A stretch of 64,000 bases of DNA from JAAYAY01 sp964429355. Lineage in GTDB: Bacteria; Planctomycetota; Planctomycetia; Pirellulales; Thermoguttaceae. The position numbers and the translations under genes are program-made. The stretch spans positions 1 through 64,000 of the forward strand of contig CAYSCH010000004.1 in the NCBI GenBank assembly GCA_964429355.1, given 5' to 3'. A model generated the notes under the pieces. It had not been told where the DNA came from and did not search any database. It worked only from the letters and a program-made list of their open reading frames with translations. Of this stretch, positions 17,870-26,539 are shown one piece after another (the stretch's first letter is position 1; each line of letters starts with the position of its first letter).

Positions 17870-19429
17870 TTACTTGGAGGCCTTGGCAAATCGAAGAACG
17901 AGCTGGTAGCGAATGGTGGGCATTTCGTGCCCGCTGAGGACCGCCTGATCACCCTGGCAGCGATAGGCAAGCAGCTTGCCGGTGAACGGATCGACGGGGG
18001 AGGGAAGCGGAAGATCGTCGAGGGTGGCGGGGAGCTTGCCGCCGCTAGCTGCGCCGTACATGCGGATCGCTTCTACGGTTTGCAGGAGCGCCAACTGCTG
18101 ATCGAACTTGGCGGCCGCCGCGCGAGCACTGCCAAGGGCCGGCAGCAACATCGTCGCGGGAGCGGCGATCATGCCGGCGCGCTCCATCGCCTCGCTGGGG
18201 TGGCCGTTGAAGGGGAGGTCGCGGGTCGCGGCAGTAGCCTGCCAGTAGGGAAGACAGGTCCATTTGAAAGCGCGGTCCCTCGACTCCTCATAGCACCGAA
18301 CGACTGCCAGGAATACGGTTTGCGCCGTCGGATAGGTTTCGACCTGTTCACGGCTCAGACCACACTCCTCGACGAGATACCGTTTTGCGCTGGGATAGGC
18401 CACGGCGATGAATCCTACCAGGGCAGCGCGGACATTGGCGGGATCGTTGCCCATCTTCGAAAGGCCGAACTCTTGCGAAAGCCCTCCGAGTTCCGACGCC
18501 AGACGATCGACGAAGTCTTGCCAGTATCCGGCGGGTCGGGGAGTCTCGTTCACTTCTCGTAGCGATTTCAATTGGAGGTAGAGAAACTGGCGTTCGGCCG
18601 CCAGGCAGTGCGACAGGTCGATCGCCGGGCGCGGTATCGAGGCAAAGGCCCAATAGAGATTCGGCGCGTCCTCGTGCTGCAGGAGATACAGGGCATCGTC
18701 CCAGGCAATTCCACTGCAGGCAAATCCCACGAGGCTCGAAACGAGGAAGTCGTCCTGGCCAAGATGCCGGGCCTGAGTGTACATCTGGCCCAGAATCGCG
18801 ATGGCATCGTCGATGCGGCCTTCGGCAATGGCGACCTTGCAGCGGAGGTTCTGTGTACGGGCCAACTCTCGCATCAACTGCATTTCGGGCAGCAGAAACG
18901 CGATCGGGTCGTCGACCGTGCGAACGTTGCGTTCCATATCGAATCGCTCTCGCCGACTGGCCTCCGCCAGAAAGCTCCGCTGGAACGACGTGAGTTCCAG
19001 GAACTTCTTGACCTCTTCCAGAGGCAGTTCCCCCGGCGTCATCGTCAGCCAACTCATCGGCGGAACCTGGTGGATGTCCTTCCCTTCCTGCCGCGATCGA
19101 TCATCTGCCTGGTCGTAAATCTCGAACAGGCGTTTGTGTGCCGGGTCCTGCTCCAGGTACCCCATGGCCATGAGGTAGAAGATGGCCGCATTGCCGTCCA
19201 GCATGTCGAACTGGTCGGGAATCAAGTGGTACTTCAAGGCAGGTCGCGGTTCGGGTTTCGGATGGAGCGTCATTTCCATCGTATACACGTTCAAGCCGGA
19301 CCGTTCATCGCGCTCAACGAGCCAACCACCCTCCCTCGTCGGCTCGCCACTCCAGAGGTTGGAGGTGGATAGAACGGCAGCCAAGGCATACGGGGCGGCC
19401 GCCAGGATTGTTGATCGACAGCGTCTCAT
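17870..19429 (-). CDS. Secreted planctomycete protein of unknown function
   Basis: A 519-residue protein with an N-terminal signal sequence (ILAAAPYALAAVLS). The body is helical, with MQLMRELARTQNLRCKVAIA and DDAIAILGQMYTQARHLG resembling helical repeats. The C-terminus (GKLPATLDDLPLPSPVDPFT then GKLLAY) resembles the end of other planctomycete secreted proteins. No catalytic motif was recognised. It lies between the TM protein gene (56 bases) and the DUF1559 gene (35 bases), in the operon of the sigma factor at 20206-20691. Confidence 0.7.
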   Translation of the reverse strand: MRRCRSTILAAAPYALAAVLSTSNLWSGEPTREGGWLVERDERSGLNVYTMEMTLHPKPEPRPALKYHLIPDQFDMLDGNAAIFYLMAMGYLEQDPAHKRLFEIYDQADDRSRQEGKDIHQVPPMSWLTMTPGELPLEEVKKFLELTSFQRSFLAEASRRERFDMERNVRTVDDPIAFLLPEMQLMRELARTQNLRCKVAIAEGRIDDAIAILGQMYTQARHLGQDDFLVSSLVGFACSGIAWDDALYLLQHEDAPNLYWAFASIPRPAIDLSHCLAAERQFLYLQLKSLREVNETPRPAGYWQDFVDRLASELGGLSQEFGLSKMGNDPANVRAALVGFIAVAYPSAKRYLVEECGLSREQVETYPTAQTVFLAVVRCYEESRDRAFKWTCLPYWQATAATRDLPFNGHPSEAMERAGMIAAPATMLLPALGSARAAAAKFDQQLALLQTVEAIRMYGAASGGKLPATLDDLPLPSPVDPFTGKLLAYRCQGDQAVLSGHEMPTIRYQLVLRFAKASK

Positions 19430-19485
19430 GGTCGCTCCTCATACCGGCCGAGGTCGCCGGAAGAACAGGGGTTACGTTGAGATCG

Positions 19486-20196
19486 TCACAGCACGAAACC
19501 AGGGGAATCGTGGAGCAGCTCCCGAAGCAGATGTTCGCGGGTAGTTCCCGGCGACAGCGGCGAATTCGACTCGGCTTCCCGCGTTCCCTTTGGAGGATTC
19601 TTCCCATCTCGGGCTTCCGTTGCAGACTCGTCGATCGAGGCCAGCATTTCCGTCGAGTCGTTGGCCAGGTGCGGCAAGGACATTCCGGCTCGCAGGCGGG
19701 GGCCGCGGCGTCCGGAGACCGCAGTCTCGTAGGGGGCCGAGAGGGCGAGAACCGCAGCATCCACGGTCCTCAAGGTCTTGATGCCAGGAGACGGCGCACT
19801 GGGGCGGGATTCGGGGGTCTCGGCGGCCGGCAAGTTGTTCGCCGGCAAGTCCCGGCCCCCGTCGCGGATAGAATAAGCCGCCGTGGGCGGAGAATCGCTC
19901 TGGGCCCCTGGCTGCGTCATCACCAGGAACATCGCCAAGGCTCCAACCAGGGCACCGCACGCCCACGAGCCGGCCACGAGGGTCGCCGGGCGGTAACGGC
20001 GTTGCCGCTCGGCGATTCCGGGCACCTCGCCGAGCGGATCGGCCAGCGCCATCCTCTCCAGGGCGAAGCCGTCGAGCTGAACGGGACGTGGTCGGCTTTT
20101 CCTGAGTTTCCGCTCAATCGCCGACAGCCGCTCCGGAAAGTCGGTGCGATCGGAGTCACTGATCGGATCGATCGGTGACTGGTTGTCTTGGTTCAT
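19486..20196 (-). CDS. Single-pass membrane protein, candidate anti-sigma factor
   Basis: A 236-residue protein with about 70 cytoplasmic residues (FPERLSAIERKLRKSRPRP), one membrane segment at about 75-95 (SWACGALVGALAMFLVM) and a low-complexity outer part. It starts 9 bases after the ECF sigma gene, the usual position of an anti-sigma factor. No known anti-sigma domain was recognised, so the role is inferred from position and topology only. Confidence 0.65.
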   Translation of the reverse strand: MNQDNQSPIDPISDSDRTDFPERLSAIERKLRKSRPRPVQLDGFALERMALADPLGEVPGIAERQRRYRPATLVAGSWACGALVGALAMFLVMTQPGAQSDSPPTAAYSIRDGGRDLPANNLPAAETPESRPSAPSPGIKTLRTVDAAVLALSAPYETAVSGRRGPRLRAGMSLPHLANDSTEMLASIDESATEARDGKNPPKGTREAESNSPLSPGTTREHLLRELLHDSPGFVL

Positions 20197-20205
20197 GATC
20201 GTATC

Positions 20206-20691
20206 CTAACTTTCAAGTTTCCCGTTCATCATTGCACCGAGCAGCCATAACGCCTTGTGGTAGCGGCGATGAGCGGCGCTGGTGGAAATACCGACCAATT
20301 GGGCGACCTGCTCGAACGGCAGGTCACCCCAGGTTTTCGCGACCACGATCTCGCGTTCCAGCGGCGGCAACTGCTCGAGCATGGCGGTCAACTCCTCGCT
20401 GTCGATGTCCGAACCCTCATCGACGAACCATGCAACTCGGTCCTGGCCGGCCCGGCGGAGGTGTTTCTCACGGCGACCTTCTCCCCGGGCGAGGTTCATC
20501 GCCCGTCGGCGAACTGTGTGGAACAGCCATGCCACCGGATGATCGGGCATGGGTTCCTGGCGTAACAGGTCAATCAAGGCTTCCTGGAGGGCATCGTCGG
20601 GCGCCCGGCACCACTGGCGAGCGTAGAGTGCCAGGGCCGCACCGTGAGCGTCGATCAGATGCTGGAGTTGCTCGCCGTCGATACGATTCAC
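20206..20691 (-). CDS. ECF-type RNA polymerase sigma factor
   Basis: A protein of about 161 residues. Region 2 is short: LALYARQWCRAPDDALQEAL then VAWLFHTVRRRAMNLARGE. Region 4 is LEQLPPLEREIVVAKTWGDL followed by PFEQVAQLVGISTSAAHRRY. The GTG start at 20691 is chosen because conserved sequence begins at NRIDGEQLQ and AAAGGGGCGG lies about 13 bases upstream; a longer frame to 20889 adds 66 residues of non-conserved character. It leads an operon of four genes down to 16266 and is divergent from the SDR gene. Confidence 0.8.
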   Translation of the reverse strand: MNRIDGEQLQHLIDAHGAALALYARQWCRAPDDALQEALIDLLRQEPMPDHPVAWLFHTVRRRAMNLARGEGRREKHLRRAGQDRVAWFVDEGSDIDSEELTAMLEQLPPLEREIVVAKTWGDLPFEQVAQLVGISTSAAHRRYHKALWLLGAMMNGKLES

Positions 20692-20961
20692 TTGCTCACT
20701 ACCGCCCCTTTTGGCCACCACTTTGCGGTCGAGACGTGGTCGCGTCCTACACAAAGAAGTCCCCGCCCGCACCGGAATATCCCACGCTTGTCCAGAAATC
20801 TCCCGAAACGCCGGTGGCATCGCCTGCCGCCTCATCGTCCCAATCGCGACCCACGGGGTCAAGCAGGCGGCCGCCTGACTGGCCGACAAGCCCGGCTGCC
20901 GTTATGATCGTGTCTCAATCAATCCCACGAGAACGACATGGCGAAGTGAAAGAACAGTTCG

Positions 20962-21708
20962 ATGGACCTGCACTTGAACGACAGAATCGCCCTCATCACC
21001 GGGGCATCGCGTGGAATCGGAGCGGCGACCGCGAAAATCCTCGCCGAAGAGGGAGCCGATGTCGTTGTCGGCTACCATACGAACGTCGACGGCGCGGAGC
21101 AGACTGCCGACACGGTCCGCCAGGCCGGACGCCGGGCGTGGTGCCTCGGCTTGGACGTTGCCGATGCCGGGGCCGTCAACTCGTCCTTTCAGCAACTGAA
21201 GAACTGCATCGACCGGATCGATGTTCTGGTTCTCTGCTCGGGCGAGAGCACAGTCACGCCGTTTGCCGAACTTTCGCCGGAGGAATGGTCGCACATCGTG
21301 GCCGTTAACCTCAACGGCCCGTTCTATGTTCTCCAGGCCGCAAGGCAACTGCTTGCGGAGGGTTCGTCGGTGGTCACGGTGGCGAGCGTGGCGGGGCACA
21401 CGGGCGTGCCCCACCATGCCCACTATGCGGCGGCCAAGGCGGGGCTGATCAACCTCACGAAGAGCGCAGCGAGAGCCCTGGCACCGCGTGTCCGCGTCAA
21501 CTGTGTGGCACCCGGGATGACGCTTACGGAAATGGGCCGCCAGTCGGCCACTGCCCTGCCGGCCGACTACGCGAGAACCCACCTGCTCGCGCACCGCTTC
21601 GCCGAGCCCGAGGAGATCGCCCGTGTGATCGCCTTCGTGGCCAGCCCCGTGGCGGGTTTCATGACCGGCGCCACGATCGACATCAACGGAGGGCGAGTGC
21701 TGCGTTGA
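20962..21708 (+). CDS. Short-chain dehydrogenase/reductase (FabG-like)
   Basis: A 248-residue classical SDR. The cofactor motif TGASRGIG is at residues 13-20, followed by N116, S142, Y155 and K159 (YAAAK), which form the active-site tetrad. Asp and Asn in GYHTNVDGAE do not settle NADH against NADPH use. The C-terminus IDINGGRVLR is typical of 3-oxoacyl-ACP reductase-like enzymes, but the substrate is unknown. It is transcribed alone, and its 3' end is followed at once by a dispersed hairpin repeat. Confidence 0.85.
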   Translation: MDLHLNDRIALITGASRGIGAATAKILAEEGADVVVGYHTNVDGAEQTADTVRQAGRRAWCLGLDVADAGAVNSSFQQLKNCIDRIDVLVLCSGESTVTPFAELSPEEWSHIVAVNLNGPFYVLQAARQLLAEGSSVVTVASVAGHTGVPHHAHYAAAKAGLINLTKSAARALAPRVRVNCVAPGMTLTEMGRQSATALPADYARTHLLAHRFAEPEEIARVIAFVASPVAGFMTGATIDINGGRVLR

Positions 21709-21712
21709 ACCC

Positions 21713-21784
21713 TGGCAAAACACGTGGGAGTCTCCCACGGGCACGGATGTGCATAATCGGCGGTTTGGCAGCGGCTCTAAAGAG
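21713..21784 (-). repeat. Dispersed hairpin repeat, copy C
   Basis: Read on the minus strand it runs TTTAGAGCCGCTGCCAAACC, GCACATCCGTGCCCGTGGGA and ends near CACGTGTTTTGCC. It matches copies A and B at 10687-10843. It lies between convergent genes, and its TAG (21779-21777) is used as the stop codon of the symporter gene. Confidence 0.65.
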
Positions 21785-23186
21785 AATTCAACGGACTCAT
21801 CCCACTGGGGCGGCGTTCCCAGCGGGCCACACAGGCGGCCAGCACGAGATCGCCGGCCACGTTGAGAACCGTGCGGCACATGTCGAGGATACGGTCGACG
21901 CCGAGGATGATGGCGATCGACTCGCCAGGTACGCCCACCGTCTGCAGGACGAGGACGATCATGGGGATGGACCCGCCAGGTACGCCCGCGGTGCCGATAC
22001 CGCCGAGGACTGCCATGAGAACGACGGCAACCTGCTGAAAGACCGTCAAATCGACGTTGAAGACCTGGGCCAGAAACAGCACGACGACGCCCTCATAGAG
22101 CCCGGTACCGTTCTGGTTGCCCGTTGCGCCAATGGTGAGCACGAACCGCGAGATGGCGGGCGGCAGTCCCAGGCGCTGCTCGGCCACGCGGAGCGACGTG
22201 GGGAGCGTGGCATTGGAACTGGAGGTGCCAAAGGCCATCAAGAGCGCTTCGGAAGAATCGCGGAAGAGACTCCACGGATTGCGCCGGGCGAAGATCATGA
22301 GGAAGAGCGGATAGACGACCCCCAGGTGAATGGCAAATCCCGCGAACGTGACCCCGAAGAACCAGATGAGGGTGGTCAGGACTTCGCCGCCGAGGCGGGC
22401 CGTCATCACGAAGATCAGGCATCCTACGCCAAAAGGCGCCAGCCGCATCGCAAAATCGATAATTGCCATCGACACAGCGAAGAGGCCTTCAAGCACGCGG
22501 ACGAGGGTCTCGCCCTTCTCTCCTATGGCAGCCAGCGCCACGCCGAAGGTGAGGGCGAAGAACATGACCGCCAGCATGCCGTTGCCTTTCGAGGTACCGT
22601 CGAGGGCACCGACCATCTCCTGGATGGGGTTTTCGGGAATGATATCCAGGAGGGTGTCTTTGAGCGGTTTGGCCCGGCGGGCGTTGGCGATCGTGGCTTC
22701 CGCTCCACGGGCATACTGCTGCGAGAGAGTCTGGCGTTTGGCGACCGAGAGACGCTCGCCGGGTCGGAAGGTATTGACGAGAACGACACCGATCATGACG
22801 GCCATTAGCGACATGAGGGCGGTCAGGGCGAGAGTCCGCCCGCCAACGCGGCCGAGGTGACGCAGATCGCCCAGATCTCGCACTGCCAGGGCCAATGCGG
22901 AGAAGACCAGCGGCAACACGACCATCAGAATCAGCCGCAGGAAGATTCGCCCCAGAGGATCGATCACGTTCAGGGCCACGGAGTCCATCCGGTCGTCGAC
23001 ACCGTTGGCGTCCTGATCGCGGGCATCGGGCTGGCCGGTGGTGGGAACGGAGAAAGAAATGTTGCAGCCGATTCCCAGGACCGCGCCAATGACCAGGCCG
23101 AGGAGGATCTTGGTGTGAAGTGGAAGCCGACGCCGCACTGCGGGTGCCATGATGGTCTGATCAGAAGCCGGGTCAGCGGGAGCCAT
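21777..23186 (-). CDS. Dicarboxylate/amino acid:cation symporter (DAACS, GltP/DctA type)
   Basis: A 469-residue polytopic membrane carrier with the family motifs TSSSNATLPTS (re-entrant hairpin 1 serine-rich motif), TIGATGNQNGTGLYEG (TM7 NMDGT-like region) and GGIGTAGVPGGS (hairpin 2). It imports acidic amino acids or C4-dicarboxylates using Na+ or H+. The loop after the first membrane helix holds DARDQDANGVDDRMD, which looks like a calcium-binding Asp-rich loop and is not usual in this family. The TM7 motif NQNGT differs from the usual NMDGT. The last codons and the stop lie in a hairpin repeat. Substrate is undetermined. Confidence 0.85.
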   Translation of the reverse strand: MAPADPASDQTIMAPAVRRRLPLHTKILLGLVIGAVLGIGCNISFSVPTTGQPDARDQDANGVDDRMDSVALNVIDPLGRIFLRLILMVVLPLVFSALALAVRDLGDLRHLGRVGGRTLALTALMSLMAVMIGVVLVNTFRPGERLSVAKRQTLSQQYARGAEATIANARRAKPLKDTLLDIIPENPIQEMVGALDGTSKGNGMLAVMFFALTFGVALAAIGEKGETLVRVLEGLFAVSMAIIDFAMRLAPFGVGCLIFVMTARLGGEVLTTLIWFFGVTFAGFAIHLGVVYPLFLMIFARRNPWSLFRDSSEALLMAFGTSSSNATLPTSLRVAEQRLGLPPAISRFVLTIGATGNQNGTGLYEGVVVLFLAQVFNVDLTVFQQVAVVLMAVLGGIGTAGVPGGSIPMIVLVLQTVGVPGESIAIILGVDRILDMCRTVLNVAGDLVLAACVARWERRPSGMSPLNSL

Positions 23187-23261
23187 GGCGGGCTTTCAGG
23201 GAGGGGCGATGGAGATCCGTAAGGAACCGGAAGAAGATACCTCGAATGGTCATTCTTTCGA

Positions 23262-24587
23262 TCACTGGCCCGCGCCGCCCTGGTCATCAGGCTTGGCGGG
23301 GTTGTTTTCCGCCGGCGCGATCAATTCGCCGGATTTGAGGGCATTTTCGGCCTCGTACCTCTTGAGGGTTTCGCCGATCGACGGATCGTCTGGACTCTGC
23401 TCGGCCGCCTTCTTCTGCCACTGGATGGTCTGGTCGAGCTGGCCGAGTTCATAATGGACGCGGGCAAGTGTGTCGAGAATCGCAGCGTCCTGTTCGTTCG
23501 TAAGCTCGGCGGCACGCTGCGCAGCATTCAGGGCGAGGGCCAGGTCCTCCCTTCGTTTGCCGATGGCGATTCCCCAGGCAATCTCATTGAGGGTCGCTGC
23601 GTCGCCCCACGATTGTTCCACCCACTGGGCTTGGAGTTTTGCCGCCTCCTCGGCTCGTCCGGCCTTCTGGAGTACCGACAATCGCGTCCGCGTCACCTCA
23701 GGGGACGGACCGTTTTCCTGCTCGAAGCGGTCAATGAGTGCGAGTGCTCCGTCCCACTGCTCCGCACGGAACTTGACAGCGATTTCGCGCGACAATTGCT
23801 TGATTTTCTGTTTTCGCTGAAACTCAGCGACGGCCGCCTGGCGATCCCAGGTACCGGCGGCGACCTTGGCCAGGGAGTCGTCGATCGACCCGGGATGACC
23901 GATCCACTCGATAACGGCGTCTCTTCCGACAATGAAGGCGGTGGGAATGCCGGACTGCCCGGCAGCCTTCATGTAGGCTTCGTTGGTGGCATCGGCAGAA
24001 TCAACGGCCAGACGGTACTGGACGACTTCGGCCCATGTTTTGCCCGGTGACTGTTCCTCCTTGAGAAAGTCGCGAACGGTGGTCTCCGGCTCCCGGGTGA
24101 CTCCGACAAATTTCACCTCGGGACCGTATTGCTGCTGGAGTTGGCTGATATGGGGCATGCTACTGCGACAGGGGCCGCACCAGGTGGCCCAGAATTCGAC
24201 CACGTAGAGCTGTCCGGGTTCGAATTGGTCGATCGGTTCGCCGGTGATCCATTGGGCAATCGTCAAGGGTGGAGCAGGCGAGCCAATGGTGAGAGCCGGT
24301 GCGGCGGTGGCCTCGGCGGGGGCGGCTTGCTGATCACCGGTCGCACCGGAGGCTGACGGGCGGTTGCCGCCGCTCGCGGTTGAAGTCGGTGGCGAGGATT
24401 CTCGGCAGCCCAGCGCCACGAGCATGAACACGGTCACCACAGGGTGGCAGGGCCGCCAACCAATACGAGCTACCGCTCGAGCTGAAATGGCCTGCTCCCG
24501 ATGGTCGCGAGTCTTTGTGAAAAACTTCACGATCTTTGAGGTTAGTAGTACAGAGGCGACAGCCCATCTTTTTGCGGGGGACAACAT
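23262..24587 (-). CDS. TlpA-like thioredoxin-fold lipoprotein with TPR region
   Basis: A 441-residue protein. After a lipobox (LVALGC, Cys at about 61) come a Ser/Ala/Pro-rich linker, a TlpA/ResA-like thioredoxin domain (YVVEFWATWCGPCRSSMPHI, cis-Pro in SGIPTAFIVG), and a helical TPR-like C-terminus with LDTLARVHYELGQLDQTIQW. It should act outside the inner membrane as a thiol oxidoreductase. The ATG at 24587 has an excellent site (CAGGAGG, then TTCCAAT). That places about 60 residues before the lipobox; residues of the type SKIVKFFTK in that stretch are encoded by the antisense of a dispersed repeat also found before cheY. The original signal peptide therefore seems to be split by an in-frame insertion. 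Confidence 0.82.
   Translation of the reverse strand: MLSPAKRWAVASVLLTSKIVKFFTKTRDHREQAISARAVARIGWRPCHPVVTVFMLVALGCRESSPPTSTASGGNRPSASGATGDQQAAPAEATAAPALTIGSPAPPLTIAQWITGEPIDQFEPGQLYVVEFWATWCGPCRSSMPHISQLQQQYGPEVKFVGVTREPETTVRDFLKEEQSPGKTWAEVVQYRLAVDSADATNEAYMKAAGQSGIPTAFIVGRDAVIEWIGHPGSIDDSLAKVAAGTWDRQAAVAEFQRKQKIKQLSREIAVKFRAEQWDGALALIDRFEQENGPSPEVTRTRLSVLQKAGRAEEAAKLQAQWVEQSWGDAATLNEIAWGIAIGKRREDLALALNAAQRAAELTNEQDAAILDTLARVHYELGQLDQTIQWQKKAAEQSPDDPSIGETLKRYEAENALKSGELIAPAENNPAKPDDQGGAGQ
24441..24554 (+). repeat. Dispersed repeat with Rex-box-like dyad, copy 1 (inside a coding region)
   Basis: The 43 bases 24512-24554 are identical to 46534-46576, and similarity extends about 70 bases upstream in both places (GAGCTACCGCTCG, GGCCTGCTCCCG). 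The core contains TTGTGAAAAACTTCACGA (24515-24532). This copy is antisense within the first codons of the thioredoxin lipoprotein gene; no plus-strand gene follows. Confidence 0.75.
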
Positions 24588-24779
24588 ATTGGAACCTCCT
24601 GTTTATGAGCGACACAACCGGTACGTCTGGCGGGGAAACGGCTGAGGCGATGGAAGCGTATCCCACGAACGGCGCCTCAAGACGTGCCTTACGCCCGGCT
24701 GACAGCCGAGCCGTGCGTACCTCAGGGCAGCCACCCGAAGGGGGCGGGACACCGGCACGATAGAATCGTAGTCGAGGCG

Positions 24780-26462
24780 TTACCGCAACGTCAAGCGTTT
24801 GTACTTGCTGCGGCGGTGGCCGGCATGGTTGGGGTTTTGGGCGAGGACCATCTCTTCGTAGTCAGCGAAGTTGCCCTCAAACCATGTCGTCTTGCCGTAT
24901 TCCATGACGAGAAGATGGGTGCAGATGCGGTCGAGGAAGAAGCGGTCGTGGCTGATGACCATGGCGCAGCCAGGAAAGTCTATCAGGCCCTGTTCGAGGA
25001 CTCGCATGGTGCCCACGTCCAGGTCGTTGGTCGGTTCGTCGAGGAGCAGAAAATTGCCGCCGCGGCGGAGAAGCTTGGCCAGGTGGATGCGATTACGTTC
25101 ACCACCGGAACACTCGCCAACCTTCTTCTGTTGCTGGCTGCCGCGGAAATTGAAGCGACCCACGTAGACGCGGGAGTTGATCGACATCTTGCCCAGTTCG
25201 ATCGTGTCTTTGCCGTCGGTGATCTCTTCGAAGATCGTCTTGCTGTCGTCGAGAGCGTCGCGGTGCTGGTCGACGTGGGAAATCTCGACGGTAGGGCCGA
25301 TGTCGATGGCGCCGGAATCGGGCTTCTCGTCCCCCACGATCATGCGGAAGAGCGTCGTCTTGCCGGTGCCGTTGGGGCCGATAACGCCCACGATCGCCCC
25401 TCGCGGGACGTTGAAGGAGCAGTTCTCCAGAAGCGTCAACTTCTGACCATCCGTCTGGAAGCCCTTGTTGAGATTTTTGACCTCGAGAACACGTTCACCC
25501 AGGCGGTTGCCGGGGGCGATCTGGATGTAGACCTCGCTCTTATTGTCGAGGGTCTGCTCCCCGGCGAGCTGCTCGTAGGACTTGATGCGGGCCTGGTTCT
25601 TCTGCCGACGGCCTTCGTGAGAATTGCGGATCCAGTCGAGTTCCCGCTGGAGAGTCTTCTGACGCTGGGTCTCTTTCTTTTCGATAAGCCGCAATCGTTC
25701 CGACTTCTGTTGGAGCCAGGAGGAGTAATTTCCTTCAAAGGGAATGCCGCGGCCACCGTCGAGTTCGAGGATCCACTTGGTAATATTGTCGAGAAAGTAG
25801 CGATCGTGGGTGGCAACGATGACGGTACCGGGGTACTCGCGAAGGGCCTGTTCGAGCCACTGGGCGGTTTCGGCGTCGAGATGGTTCGTCGGCTCGTCGA
25901 GCAGGAGGAGGTCGGGCTTTTCCAGCAGGGCCATGCAAAGGGCCACGCGGCGGCGTTCACCGCCGGAGAGCTGGCCCACGAGGGCATCGTCGGGCGGGAG
26001 AACGAGGGCATCGGAGGCGATGTCGATGAGCCGATCGAGTTCCCAACCGTTGGCCGCGTCGATCTCCTCCTGAAGCCTGCCCATCTGCTCCATGAGCTTG
26101 TCGAAATTGGCCTCTTCTTCCGGGTCGGCCATTTTGGCGGAAATTGCGTTGAAACGGTCGATCAGGTCCTGGACCGGTCTGACCGCCATCTCGAGATGCT
26201 GGCGGACTGTCTGGTCGAGGTGGACGATCGGTTCCTGGGCCACATAGCGGACTCGCATGCCCTTGGCGATCGTGGCGGTGCCGTCGATGTCGTCGTCGAG
26301 GCCGGCCATGATCTTGAGCAGGGTCGACTTGCCGGCACCATTCTCGCCCACAACGCCGATCTTGGCGCCGTAGTAGAACGACAGGTTGATGTTACGCAGC
26401 ACCGCCTTATCGCCAAAGGTCTTGCTGACGCCGGTCATTTCGAAGATGAATTTTGGGGCCAT
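24780..26462 (-). CDS. ettA: Energy-dependent translational throttle protein EttA (ABC-F ATPase)
   Basis: A 560-residue soluble protein with two ABC domains. Walker A motifs are GENGAGKST and GPNGTGKTT, signatures LSGGERRRVAL and CSGGERNRIHL, and Walker B LLLLDEPTNHLD and FLLLDEPTNDLD. Between them lies the arm and linker region (LIEKKETQRQKTLQREL, then WIRNSHEGRRQKNQARIKSY). EttA binds the ribosomal E site and regulates entry into elongation according to the ATP/ADP ratio. Length and motif spacing fit EttA, not Uup or antibiotic-resistance ABC-F proteins. The start at 26462 matches the family N-terminus APKFIFEMTGVSK. It is transcribed alone. Confidence 0.92.
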   Translation of the reverse strand: MAPKFIFEMTGVSKTFGDKAVLRNINLSFYYGAKIGVVGENGAGKSTLLKIMAGLDDDIDGTATIAKGMRVRYVAQEPIVHLDQTVRQHLEMAVRPVQDLIDRFNAISAKMADPEEEANFDKLMEQMGRLQEEIDAANGWELDRLIDIASDALVLPPDDALVGQLSGGERRRVALCMALLEKPDLLLLDEPTNHLDAETAQWLEQALREYPGTVIVATHDRYFLDNITKWILELDGGRGIPFEGNYSSWLQQKSERLRLIEKKETQRQKTLQRELDWIRNSHEGRRQKNQARIKSYEQLAGEQTLDNKSEVYIQIAPGNRLGERVLEVKNLNKGFQTDGQKLTLLENCSFNVPRGAIVGVIGPNGTGKTTLFRMIVGDEKPDSGAIDIGPTVEISHVDQHRDALDDSKTIFEEITDGKDTIELGKMSINSRVYVGRFNFRGSQQQKKVGECSGGERNRIHLAKLLRRGGNFLLLDEPTNDLDVGTMRVLEQGLIDFPGCAMVISHDRFFLDRICTHLLVMEYGKTTWFEGNFADYEEMVLAQNPNHAGHRRSKYKRLTLR

Positions 26463-26521
26463 GGAGGTGAGAGTAGCGGAAAAGGGGTGGGTTGAGGAGG
26501 GGGGAGGGGTAAGGAGGCAAC

Positions 26522-26539
26522 GGTGCGTCAAGACGCACC
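26522..26539. repeat. Palindrome GGTGCGTC/GACGCACC at the 3' end of mntR
   Basis: A perfect 8-bp stem GGTGCGTC-AA-GACGCACC overlaps the mntR stop codon. The same stem occurs at 32011-32036 beyond the last permease gene, so it closes both ends of the metal-transport locus. Either copy could limit transcription, although no T tract follows. Confidence 0.6.

Noticed and set aside
24684..26495. 603-residue plus-strand frame across ettA
   Set aside because: It is antisense to two perfect ABC domains and has no motif of its own.
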